Origin: Amycolatopsis pittospori
GTDB taxonomy: Bacteria; Actinomycetota; Actinomycetes; Mycobacteriales; Pseudonocardiaceae
Direction of reading: 5' to 3'
Length of the DNA: 44,883 nucleotides
Assembly (NCBI RefSeq): GCF_013870525.1
Contig: NZ_JACBXD010000065.1
Coordinates: forward strand, 1-44,883
Both the position numbers and the translations under genes were made by a program. Shown piece after piece: positions 14,974-22,482 of the stretch (positions within the stretch are counted from its first letter, which is position 1; every line of letters begins with the position of its first letter). Below the pieces are notes generated by a model. It was not told the origin of the DNA. It did no database searches and saw only the letters and a program-made list of their open reading frames with translations.

Positions 14974-16614
14974 CTAAGGCTTGGGAGGCTTGACGAAGAT
15001 CCGGATCTTGGTGTTGTCGTCGATCCGGTAGTCACCCGCTTTGTTGCCGCGCATCTGGTTGCCCAGCGAAGCGCCCGACCCCTTGTTGTCCGAGGGATCG
15101 ATATGCCGGACGCTGGCCCCCTTGCCGCCTTCGACGAAAACCGCCTGAGGCCACTCGTCGCGATCCTTGCCGACGATGCGGCGAATGCCGCGCAGCGACT
15201 TCTTACGACGGTCCTTCGCTCCTGGCCGGTCCACCGTGCCCTCGTACCGGTACTTCCCCTTCGCGTTGGGTGTCAGGTTGTCGATGATGTGCTGGACGGA
15301 TTCCGGGTATTTGGTGCCGTCGATCTCGATGTGATTGAGATTGACCTTCGGCCTGCCCGTCGGACCCGCAGCCTTCGCCTTGGGGACCGCTGGTACGGCG
15401 GTCGCCGCGCTCGGGGTGACGGTGGTGCTCGGCCGTGCTTTGCCTCCGCCGGTCGCCGGCGTGGTCGACCTTGGCTTGGGCGCTTCCGCGCGGGCGGCAG
15501 CCTCCACACCCTCCTTCGATTTGGTGATCGCGCGGTAGCCGACGACGTTCGCGAGAACCTCGCCGGTGCCGGAAACCGGGGACGCCTTGAAGCCTTCCCA
15601 AGCTTGTTCCCCGGCCGCGACGGCCTTTTTCGCCGCCGCCTTCGGGTCGCTCACGACGTTCACCACGCCATCCGCGACGTCCTTGCCGGTCTGTTCGACC
15701 TTGCGCGAAGCCTCTTCGTCACCCTGAGCGGAGTCGTTGAGCGTGTCGAGGAGTTCCGCGGCCGAGGTCACGTTGTCGTGCACCGCCGCGTAAGCGCCGG
15801 CGGCGAACCTCCGGACCGTGGTGCCCACATCGGGTGTCTTGTTCGGATCGTTCTTCTCGTCGTCGATCTCCGTCTGCGCCCATTGCCGAGAACTCTTCAA
15901 TCCCGCTTCGAAGGATTCCTCCGCCTCCGTCAGCGTCGAGCCGATCTGCTCGCGGAGGCTCTTCGCCGGCACCACCGCGTTCGCCCTGGCACCGGCACGC
16001 GCCGAGGCTTGCGCCTTCCGATCTTCCGCCTTCAGTTTCACCGCCTGCGCCGAACCCTGCGATTTCGGCTGCGCCGCTTTCACCCTTTCCGCGGCGTTCT
16101 TCGCCGCGTTGGCGGACTTGACGACCGCCGCGCCAAACGGCGTGACCGAAAGCGCCTTGTCTCTGACCTTCGCCTGGTCTGCCATCTTGTCGTTGCTCGT
16201 CGAGTTCCGCCGCTGATCACCGGCGTTACCACTCGAACGCGGCGACGTACTCGACTTCGCCTTCGACTTTTCGGCGACATCCTTCGCCACGTTGGCGGCC
16301 TTGGCGAAACCCCCGACCACCGGAACATGCGACGCCGCCTTCAACGCCGCATCCCGATTCTTCTGTTGCTTACCACTGTCGCCGCCGTTCGAAGGCGAGC
16401 CTCCCTTGCGCACCTGTGGCGCCGGCTTCGCTTTCTGCACGACGTTCTTCGCCGCGTCGGCGGCCTTGACGATGCCCCCGGCCACCGGGACGCCCGATAC
16501 CGGCGCGTCGGTCTTGGCCTGCGCGCTCGCTGCGCCGAGCACACCGAAAGCCACGGTCAGAAAGCCTCCGGACAACGTGTACCCCACGGTCCGCTTCACC
16601 CTGGAATCGACCAT
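14974..16614 (-). CDS. Secreted DNase with C-terminal NucA/NucB domain and three N-terminal repeats
   Basis: A 546-residue exported protein. A signal peptide (about 1-33) ends in ASAQA-K. Three copies of an Ala/Lys-rich module follow: VPVAGGIVKAADAAKNVVQK (42-63), VPVVGGFAKAANVAKDVAEK (97-118) and a variant at 157-179. Then come a helical region and a Pro/Thr/Ala-rich linker. The last 110 residues match the NucA/NucB sporulation/biofilm DNase family: YPESVQHI, KDRRKKSLRGI, GKDRDEWPQAVF (from about residue 482), EGGKGASVRHIDPSDNKGSG and LGNQM. GGAGGGG precedes the ATG. It may degrade extracellular DNA or act as a toxin domain on a long carrier; no immunity gene is evident next to it. Confidence 0.87.
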   Translation of the reverse strand: MVDSRVKRTVGYTLSGGFLTVAFGVLGAASAQAKTDAPVSGVPVAGGIVKAADAAKNVVQKAKPAPQVRKGGSPSNGGDSGKQQKNRDAALKAASHVPVVGGFAKAANVAKDVAEKSKAKSSTSPRSSGNAGDQRRNSTSNDKMADQAKVRDKALSVTPFGAAVVKSANAAKNAAERVKAAQPKSQGSAQAVKLKAEDRKAQASARAGARANAVVPAKSLREQIGSTLTEAEESFEAGLKSSRQWAQTEIDDEKNDPNKTPDVGTTVRRFAAGAYAAVHDNVTSAAELLDTLNDSAQGDEEASRKVEQTGKDVADGVVNVVSDPKAAAKKAVAAGEQAWEGFKASPVSGTGEVLANVVGYRAITKSKEGVEAAARAEAPKPRSTTPATGGGKARPSTTVTPSAATAVPAVPKAKAAGPTGRPKVNLNHIEIDGTKYPESVQHIIDNLTPNAKGKYRYEGTVDRPGAKDRRKKSLRGIRRIVGKDRDEWPQAVFVEGGKGASVRHIDPSDNKGSGASLGNQMRGNKAGDYRIDDNTKIRIFVKPPKP

Positions 16615-16692
16615 CTCGCCCCTCCGTCGACGTCCGTTCCTACGAGGTCGACAAGTGTGCGGAGGCCCGGTTCACTCTCGGTTCATCCAGCC

Positions 16693-17214
16693 CTACCGCG
16701 GCTCCACCGGCGTCCCCTCCACCTCCGGCAGACACAGCTGCACCCAGGCGACGTCCCGCCAAGCCCCGTGCTTGTACCCGATCCGCTTGTAGGTACCGAC
16801 AGGCTCGAACCCCATGGCCGCGTGCAGTCCGGAGCTCGCGTCGTTCGGCAGCACCATTCCCGCGCAGAAGTTCCGGAAGCCGCGTGAGGCAAGCCGGTCG
16901 AGCAGCGCCTGGTAGAGCGCGCGACCGCCGCCCGTGCGACGTCGGCCCAGTTCCAGATAGACGCTGACCTCGCACGACCAGCGATAGGAAGGACGACCAC
17001 TGAAAGGGCCTCCGTAGGCGTAGCCGGCGACGCGGCCTTCGTCGTCTTCGAGCACTAGCCACGCGTGCGAGCGCCGCGCTTTGGCGATGCGCTCGGCCAT
17101 CTCGTCCGGCTTCGGCGGTTCGGTCTCGAACGAGATCGCCGTGTCGGTGACGTACGGCGCGTAGATCTCCGCGCAAGCCACCGCGTCGTCTTCCGTCGCT
17201 TCCCTGATCACCAT
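16693..17214 (-). CDS. GNAT N-acetyltransferase, phosphinothricin acetyltransferase-like
   Basis: A 173-residue GNAT protein with IREATEDDAVACAEIYAPYV at the N-terminus, VSVYLELGRRRTGGGRALYQ (acetyl-CoA pyrophosphate loop, with the usual QxxGxG-type motif relaxed to RRTGGG) and the ending GFEPVGTYKRIGYKHGAWRD, typical of Pat/YncA-type amine acetyltransferases. The substrate could be phosphinothricin, methionine sulfoximine or another amine. The ATG at 17214 is used because the family starts with MxIREAT. It is divergent from an XRE-cupin regulator across 40 bases. Confidence 0.9.
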   Translation of the reverse strand: MVIREATEDDAVACAEIYAPYVTDTAISFETEPPKPDEMAERIAKARRSHAWLVLEDDEGRVAGYAYGGPFSGRPSYRWSCEVSVYLELGRRRTGGGRALYQALLDRLASRGFRNFCAGMVLPNDASSGLHAAMGFEPVGTYKRIGYKHGAWRDVAWVQLCLPEVEGTPVEPR

Positions 17215-17218
17215 GGCA

Positions 17219-17247
17219 ACTATAGTAACCGACACTGCCACTATAGT
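17219..17247. promoter_or_regulatory. Twin ACTATAGT palindromes between divergent genes
   Basis: The 8-bp palindrome ACTATAGT occurs at 17219-17226 and 17240-17247, with centres 21 bp apart (two helical turns). They fill most of the 40-bp gap between the acetyltransferase and XRE-cupin genes, so both are likely repressed from here and may have near-leaderless transcripts. Confidence 0.65.
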
Positions 17248-17254
17248 GAGCAGC

Positions 17255-17818
17255 ATGTCGGATCCCTTGTCCGCGTCGCTCGCCGCGACGCTCCAGTCCG
17301 CGAGACTCGATCAGAACCTCTCGGCCAACGCGCTCGCCGAGACGTCCGGCGTGTCCAGGGCGATGATCGGCAAGATCGAACGCGGCGAGGCGCAGCCCAC
17401 GGCAGTCCTGCTCAGCCGCCTTTCGGCCGCTCTCGGGATGACGTTGTCCGAGCTGATCGCGCGCGCCGAGCACGGCGACCGGCGGCTCGTGCGGGTGGCC
17501 GACCAGCCGACGTGGACCGACCCCGACACCGGGTACGTGCGCCGCGCCGTGTCGCCTTCGCTCGGCGGGCCGCTGGAACTGGTCGAGGTCGTGCTGCCCG
17601 CGGGCGCCGAGGTCTCGTTCCCCGCGCACACCTACGCGCTGACCCATCATCAGATCTGGGTGCTCGACGGACATCTGCGGTTCCGCGAGGGCGACATCGA
17701 GCACGAACTCGACGCGGGCGACTGCCTGCAACTCGGCACACCTCAGCCGTGCGCCTACGTCAATCCGACGGAACGGCCGGTGCGCTATCTGGTCGCCCTC
17801 GCCCGGCGGCACGCCTGA
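17255..17818 (+). CDS. XRE-family regulator with cupin domain
   Basis: A 187-residue regulator with an N-terminal helix-turn-helix (LAATLQSARLDQNLSANALA, GVSRAMIGKIERGEAQPT) and a C-terminal cupin barrel (VVLPAGAEVSFPAHTYA, HHQIWVLDGHLRFREGD, LDAGDCLQLGTPQPCAYVN). This fold usually senses a small ligand that tunes repression. Divergence from a GNAT gene suggests control of the acetyltransferase. The ATG at 17255 is the first codon after the twin palindromes; no strong Shine-Dalgarno sequence is seen. Confidence 0.92.
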   Translation: MSDPLSASLAATLQSARLDQNLSANALAETSGVSRAMIGKIERGEAQPTAVLLSRLSAALGMTLSELIARAEHGDRRLVRVADQPTWTDPDTGYVRRAVSPSLGGPLELVEVVLPAGAEVSFPAHTYALTHHQIWVLDGHLRFREGDIEHELDAGDCLQLGTPQPCAYVNPTERPVRYLVALARRHA

Positions 17819-18404
17819 TGGACGCCCGGACCAGAGCCCTCGGGTACGTCGCCGCGAGAACGCGTGGCGGTCACGTGGCCGGTTCGAAACCGGTACGAGC
17901 AACGGCGGGCTGACGGCGCACGCGGGCGGCGACCGGTAGCATTGGGAGAGCCGGATGTTCGGCGGCGCGTACGACGACGCGCCGCCGTCCGAACGACCGA
18001 AGTACGGCGCGCTCGATTTCCGACGCCGTCCCGTCGGTGGCGCGCCCAGGTTCGGCTCGGCACACTTCCGGCTGGCCGCGCACACAGCCGATCGGACCAC
18101 CTTCTGCTACCCGGACAGCGTGCTCAGACCGGAGGATTTCGGCCACGGAACCAGGGTTTCCGCCCTCATCGAACTGGCTCGCGAAGACGACACGGACCTT
18201 CTCGACGACTACATCGAGGCGCAGGTCCACGGACCGATCCGGATCGCGACGGCTACCGCGGCCCCGAAATCGTCGAACTCGGCCTGGAACTGGCGGAAGA
18301 CGGCTACCTCGACCCCCGGGCTCCTCGGCAAGGCAGGTCAGCACGACCCGCAGGCCCTGAAACGCGTCTGGCACTACATCGCCCGCTTCGGAGCACTACC
18401 GTGA
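17818..18404 (+). pseudogene. DUF3626 pseudogene, multiply disrupted
   Basis: The ATG at 17818 overlaps the XRE stop (TGATG) and opens MDARTRALGYVAART, like a DUF3626 N-terminus, but this frame stops soon after. Homology resumes in another frame with FETGTSNGGLTAHAGGDR, an in-frame TAG at 17937-17939, then HWESRMFGGAYDDAPPSERP, YGALDF, GGAPRFGSAHFRL, an RTTFCYPDS segment and DDYIEAQVHGPI. It then shifts to a second frame (DGYRGPEIVELGLELAEDGY) and back (HDPQALKRVWHYIARFG). The central catalytic-looking part between the first two blocks and the segment after VHGPI are missing. An ATG at 17955 could yield a fragment, but it would read out of frame near its end. Confidence 0.8.
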
Positions 18405-18820
18405 CGAGCATGTACTCCACGGAGATCGAGGTGCGCACCGGCAGCGTGGCCGTGGTGCACGACCTGACCAAGGACGCCGAGACGTTCCTGCGCGACGCGG
18501 ACGCCGAGGACGGGATCCTGCACGTCTTCGTCCCGCACGCGACGTCCGGGCTGGCGATCCTCGAAACAGGCGCGGGCAGTGACGAAGACCTGCTTACGGC
18601 GCTCGACGAACTGCTTCCCCGTGACGGCCGCTGGCGGCATCAGCACGGCAGCCCCGGTCACGGCCGGGACCACGTGCTGCCCGCGCTGCTGCCGCCGTTC
18701 GCGACGATCCCGGTACTCGGCGGCGTGATGACGCTGGGTACCTGGCAGTCGGTCTGTCTAGTGGACACCAACCTGGACAACCCCGTCCGGCGCGTCCGCT
18801 TCAGCCTGCTGGAGGGCTGA
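18401..18820 (+). CDS. YjbQ/UPF0047 family protein
   Basis: A 139-residue protein of the YjbQ (UPF0047) family, recognised by HVFVPHATSGLAILETGAG, HGRDHVLPALLPP and LGTWQSVCLVD. The family has been linked to weak thiamine-phosphate synthase activity, but its main function is unsettled. The GTG at 18401 overlaps the stop of the upstream DUF3626 remnant (GTGA); an ATG at 18410 is an alternative. The last 63 bases overlap the tail of the convergent membrane-protein gene. Confidence 0.88.
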   Translation: MTSMYSTEIEVRTGSVAVVHDLTKDAETFLRDADAEDGILHVFVPHATSGLAILETGAGSDEDLLTALDELLPRDGRWRHQHGSPGHGRDHVLPALLPPFATIPVLGGVMTLGTWQSVCLVDTNLDNPVRRVRFSLLEG

Positions 18821-19762
18821 ACGGCCCGGCCACAGCGCCAGCACCAGCCCTCCGGCCAGGAGACCGGCGAGTACCCAGGCGCCGGTCGTCACGTCGGGTG
18901 CGCCGGGCACCCCCTGAAGCAGGCTCCGCAGGCCTTCGCTGGAGAACCGGAACGGCGTCCACGACCACAGCACCGCCCGGTACGCGGGGTTCAGCAGTTC
19001 CGGCACCTGCCCCGCGACGGCCGGCGCGACCAGGTACAGCGGCCCGAGGATCGCCATCGCCCGGACGCCGAGGACGCGCAGCAGGCCGGTCTGCAAGGCG
19101 GCGAACCCGGTCGCGGTCAGGAAGAGGAACCCGAGGACCTCCCAGCCGAGCGGGAGCGAGGAGTCCCACAGCTTCAGGAAGCCGGCCAGCACACCGGTCA
19201 CCAGCACACCCGCCGCGACGATCTGCGTGAACCGGGCCGCGGCCCCCGCCTCCCGGCCGATCCGGCGTCCCGCCAGGACCAGCACCGCACCCGCGGCCAG
19301 GCAGCCGACCCACGCCAGCGCGCTCAGTGCGAGCGGGGCGACCCGGCCCGCCGCGCTCGCCGCGTGCAGTGTCTCGACCTTCGGCGTCCCGCCGAGCGCC
19401 TGCGCGGCGCCGGTGAGCGCCTGTTGCGCGATCTGCGTCCCGGACGGGTTCACCGCACCGGAGACCACGACGGTCGCCGGGAGTTCGAGGACGCCGTAGA
19501 CCTCTTTGTCCTCCAACAGTTTCCGGCCCTCTTCGGGCGACGTCACCCGCCACGACAGCTGCCCTCCGCCGTGGGTGGCGATCCGGTTCGCGGCCGCTTC
19601 GAGCGGGCCCGGAGGCGCCGCCACGGCGACGGGGAGGCCGTCAGGCGCGACCGTGGCCTGCGCGCCGAAGGTGAGAAAGCCGAGTACGACGGCGACCAGC
19701 GCACCGGCGGCCGCGGCGACTAAGGCGAACGCCCCGGCGGGGCGCCGTATCGGGGTCGGCAT
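18758..19762 (-). CDS. ABC-2-type/YhgE-like membrane protein
   Basis: A 334-residue membrane protein with one N-terminal membrane segment (about 9-37), an extracytoplasmic region (about 40-150) rich in Ala/Thr, and about five C-terminal membrane helices. This follows the pattern of ABC-2 transporter or YhgE/Pip-type permeases. No ATPase gene is next to it, so the transport role is inferred from topology. The ATG at 19762 has GGAGG 6 bases upstream. Its 3' end overlaps the YjbQ gene antisense by 63 bases. Confidence 0.75.
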   Translation of the reverse strand: MPTPIRRPAGAFALVAAAAGALVAVVLGFLTFGAQATVAPDGLPVAVAAPPGPLEAAANRIATHGGGQLSWRVTSPEEGRKLLEDKEVYGVLELPATVVVSGAVNPSGTQIAQQALTGAAQALGGTPKVETLHAASAAGRVAPLALSALAWVGCLAAGAVLVLAGRRIGREAGAAARFTQIVAAGVLVTGVLAGFLKLWDSSLPLGWEVLGFLFLTATGFAALQTGLLRVLGVRAMAILGPLYLVAPAVAGQVPELLNPAYRAVLWSWTPFRFSSEGLRSLLQGVPGAPDVTTGAWVLAGLLAGGLVLALWPGRSALQQAEADAPDGVVQVGVH

Positions 19763-19788
19763 GACCGTCCTCCATTTATTCGTCACTT

Positions 19789-19849
19789 GTTGAATTAGGT
19801 GCCAAGGTAGGCTCCCGTCCGCCGGAAGTCAACAGACGTTGAATAAGGT
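19789..19849. promoter_or_regulatory. Direct repeat GTTGAATWAGGT in divergent promoter region
   Basis: GTTGAATTAGGT at 19789-19800 and GTTGAATAAGGT at 19838-19849 differ at one base and lie 49 bp apart in the AT-richer gap between the divergent membrane-protein and HAD genes. They may be half of a TetR/MarR-type operator pair; no candidate regulator gene is adjacent. Confidence 0.4.
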
Positions 19850-19868
19850 CACCGGTACCGTCGGCGGC

Positions 19869-20576
19869 GTGACTACTCCGCACCGGCTCGTGCTGTGGGA
19901 CATCGACCAGACCCTCGTGGACCTGCGCGGTCTCGGCGCCGCGTGGTACACCGCCGCGCTCGCCGAAGTCGCGGGCGTCGAACTGCGGCGGCTGCCGAGT
20001 TTCGGCGGCCGCACCGAACGCGCCATCAGCACGGACATCCTGACCTCGCACGGTGTCGAGGCCACCGAAGAGAACGTGCGCGCGCTCTGGCTCGCGCTGA
20101 TCGCGGTCTCCGAAAACCAGGCCCCGACGCTGGCCTCGAACGGGCGAGCACTGCCAGGCGCCAAGGACGCGCTGAACGACTTCGCCACGCACGGCGGCGT
20201 CGTCCAGACACTGGTCACGGGCAACCTGCCGGAGATCTCCGTGCACAAACTGACCGCGTTCGACCTGCACGAGCACGTGGACTTCGAGATCGGCGGCTAC
20301 GGCTCGCTTTCCGCGCACCGGCCCGATCTGGTGCCCGCCGCGGTCGGCCGCGCCTCGGAGAAACACGGCACCGAGTTCGCGCCGACGTCGGTCGTGGTCA
20401 TCGGCGACACCCCGGACGACGTGCGGGCCGCGCTGGACAACGGCGCGGTCGCGGTGGCCGTGGCGACCGGGCAGTTCAGTGCGGAGGAACTGGCCGACGC
20501 GGGCGCGCACACCGTGCTCGGCGACCTCTCCGACCTGGCAGCGGTACGTGCGGCCGTGCTCGGGGACGCCAACTAA
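19869..20576 (+). CDS. HAD-family phosphatase
   Basis: A 235-residue haloacid dehalogenase-like hydrolase. Motif I is LVLWDIDQTLVD, with nucleophile and acid Asp residues near positions 11 and 13; motif II is LVTGN; motif III/IV is VVVIGDTPDDVRAAL. An alpha-helical cap lies between motif I and II. It resembles PGP/Gph-type phosphatases acting on small phosphorylated metabolites. The GTG at 19869 starts just before motif I; an upstream TTG would add ten residues from within the repeat region. Confidence 0.88.
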   Translation: MTTPHRLVLWDIDQTLVDLRGLGAAWYTAALAEVAGVELRRLPSFGGRTERAISTDILTSHGVEATEENVRALWLALIAVSENQAPTLASNGRALPGAKDALNDFATHGGVVQTLVTGNLPEISVHKLTAFDLHEHVDFEIGGYGSLSAHRPDLVPAAVGRASEKHGTEFAPTSVVVIGDTPDDVRAALDNGAVAVAVATGQFSAEELADAGAHTVLGDLSDLAAVRAAVLGDAN

Positions 20577-20585
20577 GCTCGATCC

Positions 20586-21548
20586 ATGGCATACCCAGGC
20601 GGCAACGGCTGGCCGGAGCAACCACAGCAGCCCTACCAGCAGCAACCCCCGCAGCAGGGATATCCGCCGCAGAACCCGCCGCAGTATGCCCAGTACCCGC
20701 AGGATCCCCAGCAGTACCAGGGATATCAGCAGCAGTACCCGCAGGAGGGCTTCCAGCAGTTCCCTCAGCAGACCTACCAGGGCTTCGCGCCGGAACCGCC
20801 GAAGAAGGGCAAGAAGGGCCTTTGGATCGGCCTCGGCGCGCTCGTCCTGGTGATCGCCGTCGGCGCCACCCTCTTCTTCGTGCTGCGGGACGGCGACGAT
20901 CCGCAGCCGCAGGCCGGTCCCCCACCGTCCTCCTCCGCGCCGCCGCCGTCGTCCTCCGCGTCGAAACCGCCCTCGACGAGCAGCGGCGCGCCCAAGGACA
21001 ACAAGGTCCCCTCGACCACCGCCGGCTGGCAGGGGATCCTGTCGGCGAAGGACAAAGCGGCCTACGACCTGCCCCCGACCGGCTGGGAGACCGAACCGGG
21101 CCAGATCGTCGGCTACAACGAGGGCGAGTTCAAGATGGTCGTCCACGAGGCGTCGACTTACAAACTCGGCGCCTGCCCGGACGCGCGCGGCTCGAACCGC
21201 GGGGTGGTCGGCTTCGCCACCGCGGACCAGATCCCGGTCGAGAACGCCGCCCGGGGCGCCGTCCGGCTCTGGATCCAGTCCGCGACCGGGAAGGCCGACG
21301 TGCCGCTGCCGGAGATCAAGCAGGTCCCGATCGCGAACGGCGCTATCCAGGCGGTCAGTTCGACCGGCACGTTCATCCCGCCCGAGACCGAGGAATGCCG
21401 GGCACCGAGTGTGAAGGTGACCTCGGCGGCGTTCAAATCCGGCACGCAGACCATCTGTTTCGTGCTGGTCTTCGATCAGGGCACCCCGGACGCGTTCCCC
21501 GAGGCGGAGGCCCAGAAGATCCTCACGAGTCTGAGGCCACAGCAATGA
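20586..21548 (+). CDS. Gln/Pro-rich, single-pass membrane protein with extracytoplasmic domain (paralogue 1)
   Basis: A 320-residue protein. Residues 1-70 are extremely Gln/Pro/Tyr-rich (YQQQPPQQGYPPQ type), then a KKGKKG stop-transfer motif, a membrane segment (about 79-99), a Ser/Pro linker and an outer domain from about 145. That domain starts TTAGWQGILSAKDKAAYDLP and has two cysteines (GACPD, TICFVL) plus EECRAP. The GWQ...YD-LPP-W block recurs in the next gene and in the gene at 24624, so the three are paralogues. Function unknown. The stop overlaps the next start (ATGA). Confidence 0.82.
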   Translation: MAYPGGNGWPEQPQQPYQQQPPQQGYPPQNPPQYAQYPQDPQQYQGYQQQYPQEGFQQFPQQTYQGFAPEPPKKGKKGLWIGLGALVLVIAVGATLFFVLRDGDDPQPQAGPPPSSSAPPPSSSASKPPSTSSGAPKDNKVPSTTAGWQGILSAKDKAAYDLPPTGWETEPGQIVGYNEGEFKMVVHEASTYKLGACPDARGSNRGVVGFATADQIPVENAARGAVRLWIQSATGKADVPLPEIKQVPIANGAIQAVSSTGTFIPPETEECRAPSVKVTSAAFKSGTQTICFVLVFDQGTPDAFPEAEAQKILTSLRPQQ

Positions 21549-22411
21549 CCGGCCCCGGTGGGCGCCCCGACGAACCGCGACCGTGGCTCGTCGATCCGCT
21601 CACCGGGCAGCCGCTCGAACCCGAGGCCGAACAGACCGGCCCGCTGCCCGTCGTCCGGGACGCCGTCCCGCCGCGGCGGCGCTTCCGGCTGATGCCCACG
21701 CTGGGCGTGCTCGGGCTGGTCCTCGTCCTCGCGGTCGGCACGACGGCCACCTACCAGGCCAAGACCGCGGCCCCGCGGCCTTCCTCCCAGGACCTGGTGC
21801 TGCCGGATCCGGTGATGCCCACCCGGATCGCCCCGGTGATCGCGGGCTGGCAGCCGGTGCTGTCCGACGATCACCCGCTCGTCTTCGACGTCCCGCCGGA
21901 CTGGACCATCGAAGAGCCCGACGTCGCCGTCGGCTACGAGACGCCTTCCGGGGATCTCGTCACGTTGCAGGGCGTCGCGCGGTTCCGCCGCGACTTCTGC
22001 CCCGGCCCCGAACTCTCGGCGCGGGCGATGGCGGGGTTCACCACGATCGACGAGGGCGAGGTCGGCGGCATCGCCCAGGCCGCCGAGGAAACGACCCTGC
22101 GCTGGGCCGAAGCCGCGTATGGCTCGATCGGCGGCGGACGGTCCCCGAAGACCGAAATCGGCGTGTCCGGGCCGGTGACGGTGTTCGAAGGCGGCGCGAT
22201 CGCCACCGCCGTGACCACCACCGTCGTCCCCACCGCCGAGGGACCGTGCTCGGCTCCCTCGGTCTCGATCACCGCGATCGCGCTGCCCCTGCGCGCGCTG
22301 CCCGGCTCCGGCCGCTACCACGTCCTCCTGGTACTGGCGGACCAGGAGATCCCCGACGCCGTAGCCAGGGACGTCGTCCTCAAGATGGGTGGAAGCATCC
22401 GCCGGGAGTAG
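21545..22411 (+). CDS. Single-pass membrane protein with extracytoplasmic domain (paralogue 2)
   Basis: A 288-residue protein with a polar N-terminal tail, a membrane segment (about 50-69) and an outer domain containing VIAGWQPVLSDDHPLVFDVP, PDWTIEEPDVAVGYE, RRDFCPGPELSARAM and GPCSAPSVSI. Cysteine positions match those of its neighbours. Translationally coupled to paralogue 1 through ATGA. It may work with paralogue 1 at the cell surface; no known family was identified. Confidence 0.8.
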   Translation: MTGPGGRPDEPRPWLVDPLTGQPLEPEAEQTGPLPVVRDAVPPRRRFRLMPTLGVLGLVLVLAVGTTATYQAKTAAPRPSSQDLVLPDPVMPTRIAPVIAGWQPVLSDDHPLVFDVPPDWTIEEPDVAVGYETPSGDLVTLQGVARFRRDFCPGPELSARAMAGFTTIDEGEVGGIAQAAEETTLRWAEAAYGSIGGGRSPKTEIGVSGPVTVFEGGAIATAVTTTVVPTAEGPCSAPSVSITAIALPLRALPGSGRYHVLLVLADQEIPDAVARDVVLKMGGSIRRE

Positions 22412-22482
22412 CACTCCCCTAAGGGAAATATGGGTCCCGTGCCGGATGTGGCCGACCGGCCCCCGCGCCTACCTTGATTTCC

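Noticed and set aside
17876..17915. tRNA-like T-arm (GGTTCGAAACC with a 7-nt TTCGAAA loop)
   Set aside because: No matching acceptor, D or anticodon arms. The bases are codons of FETGTSNG in the DUF3626 remnant.
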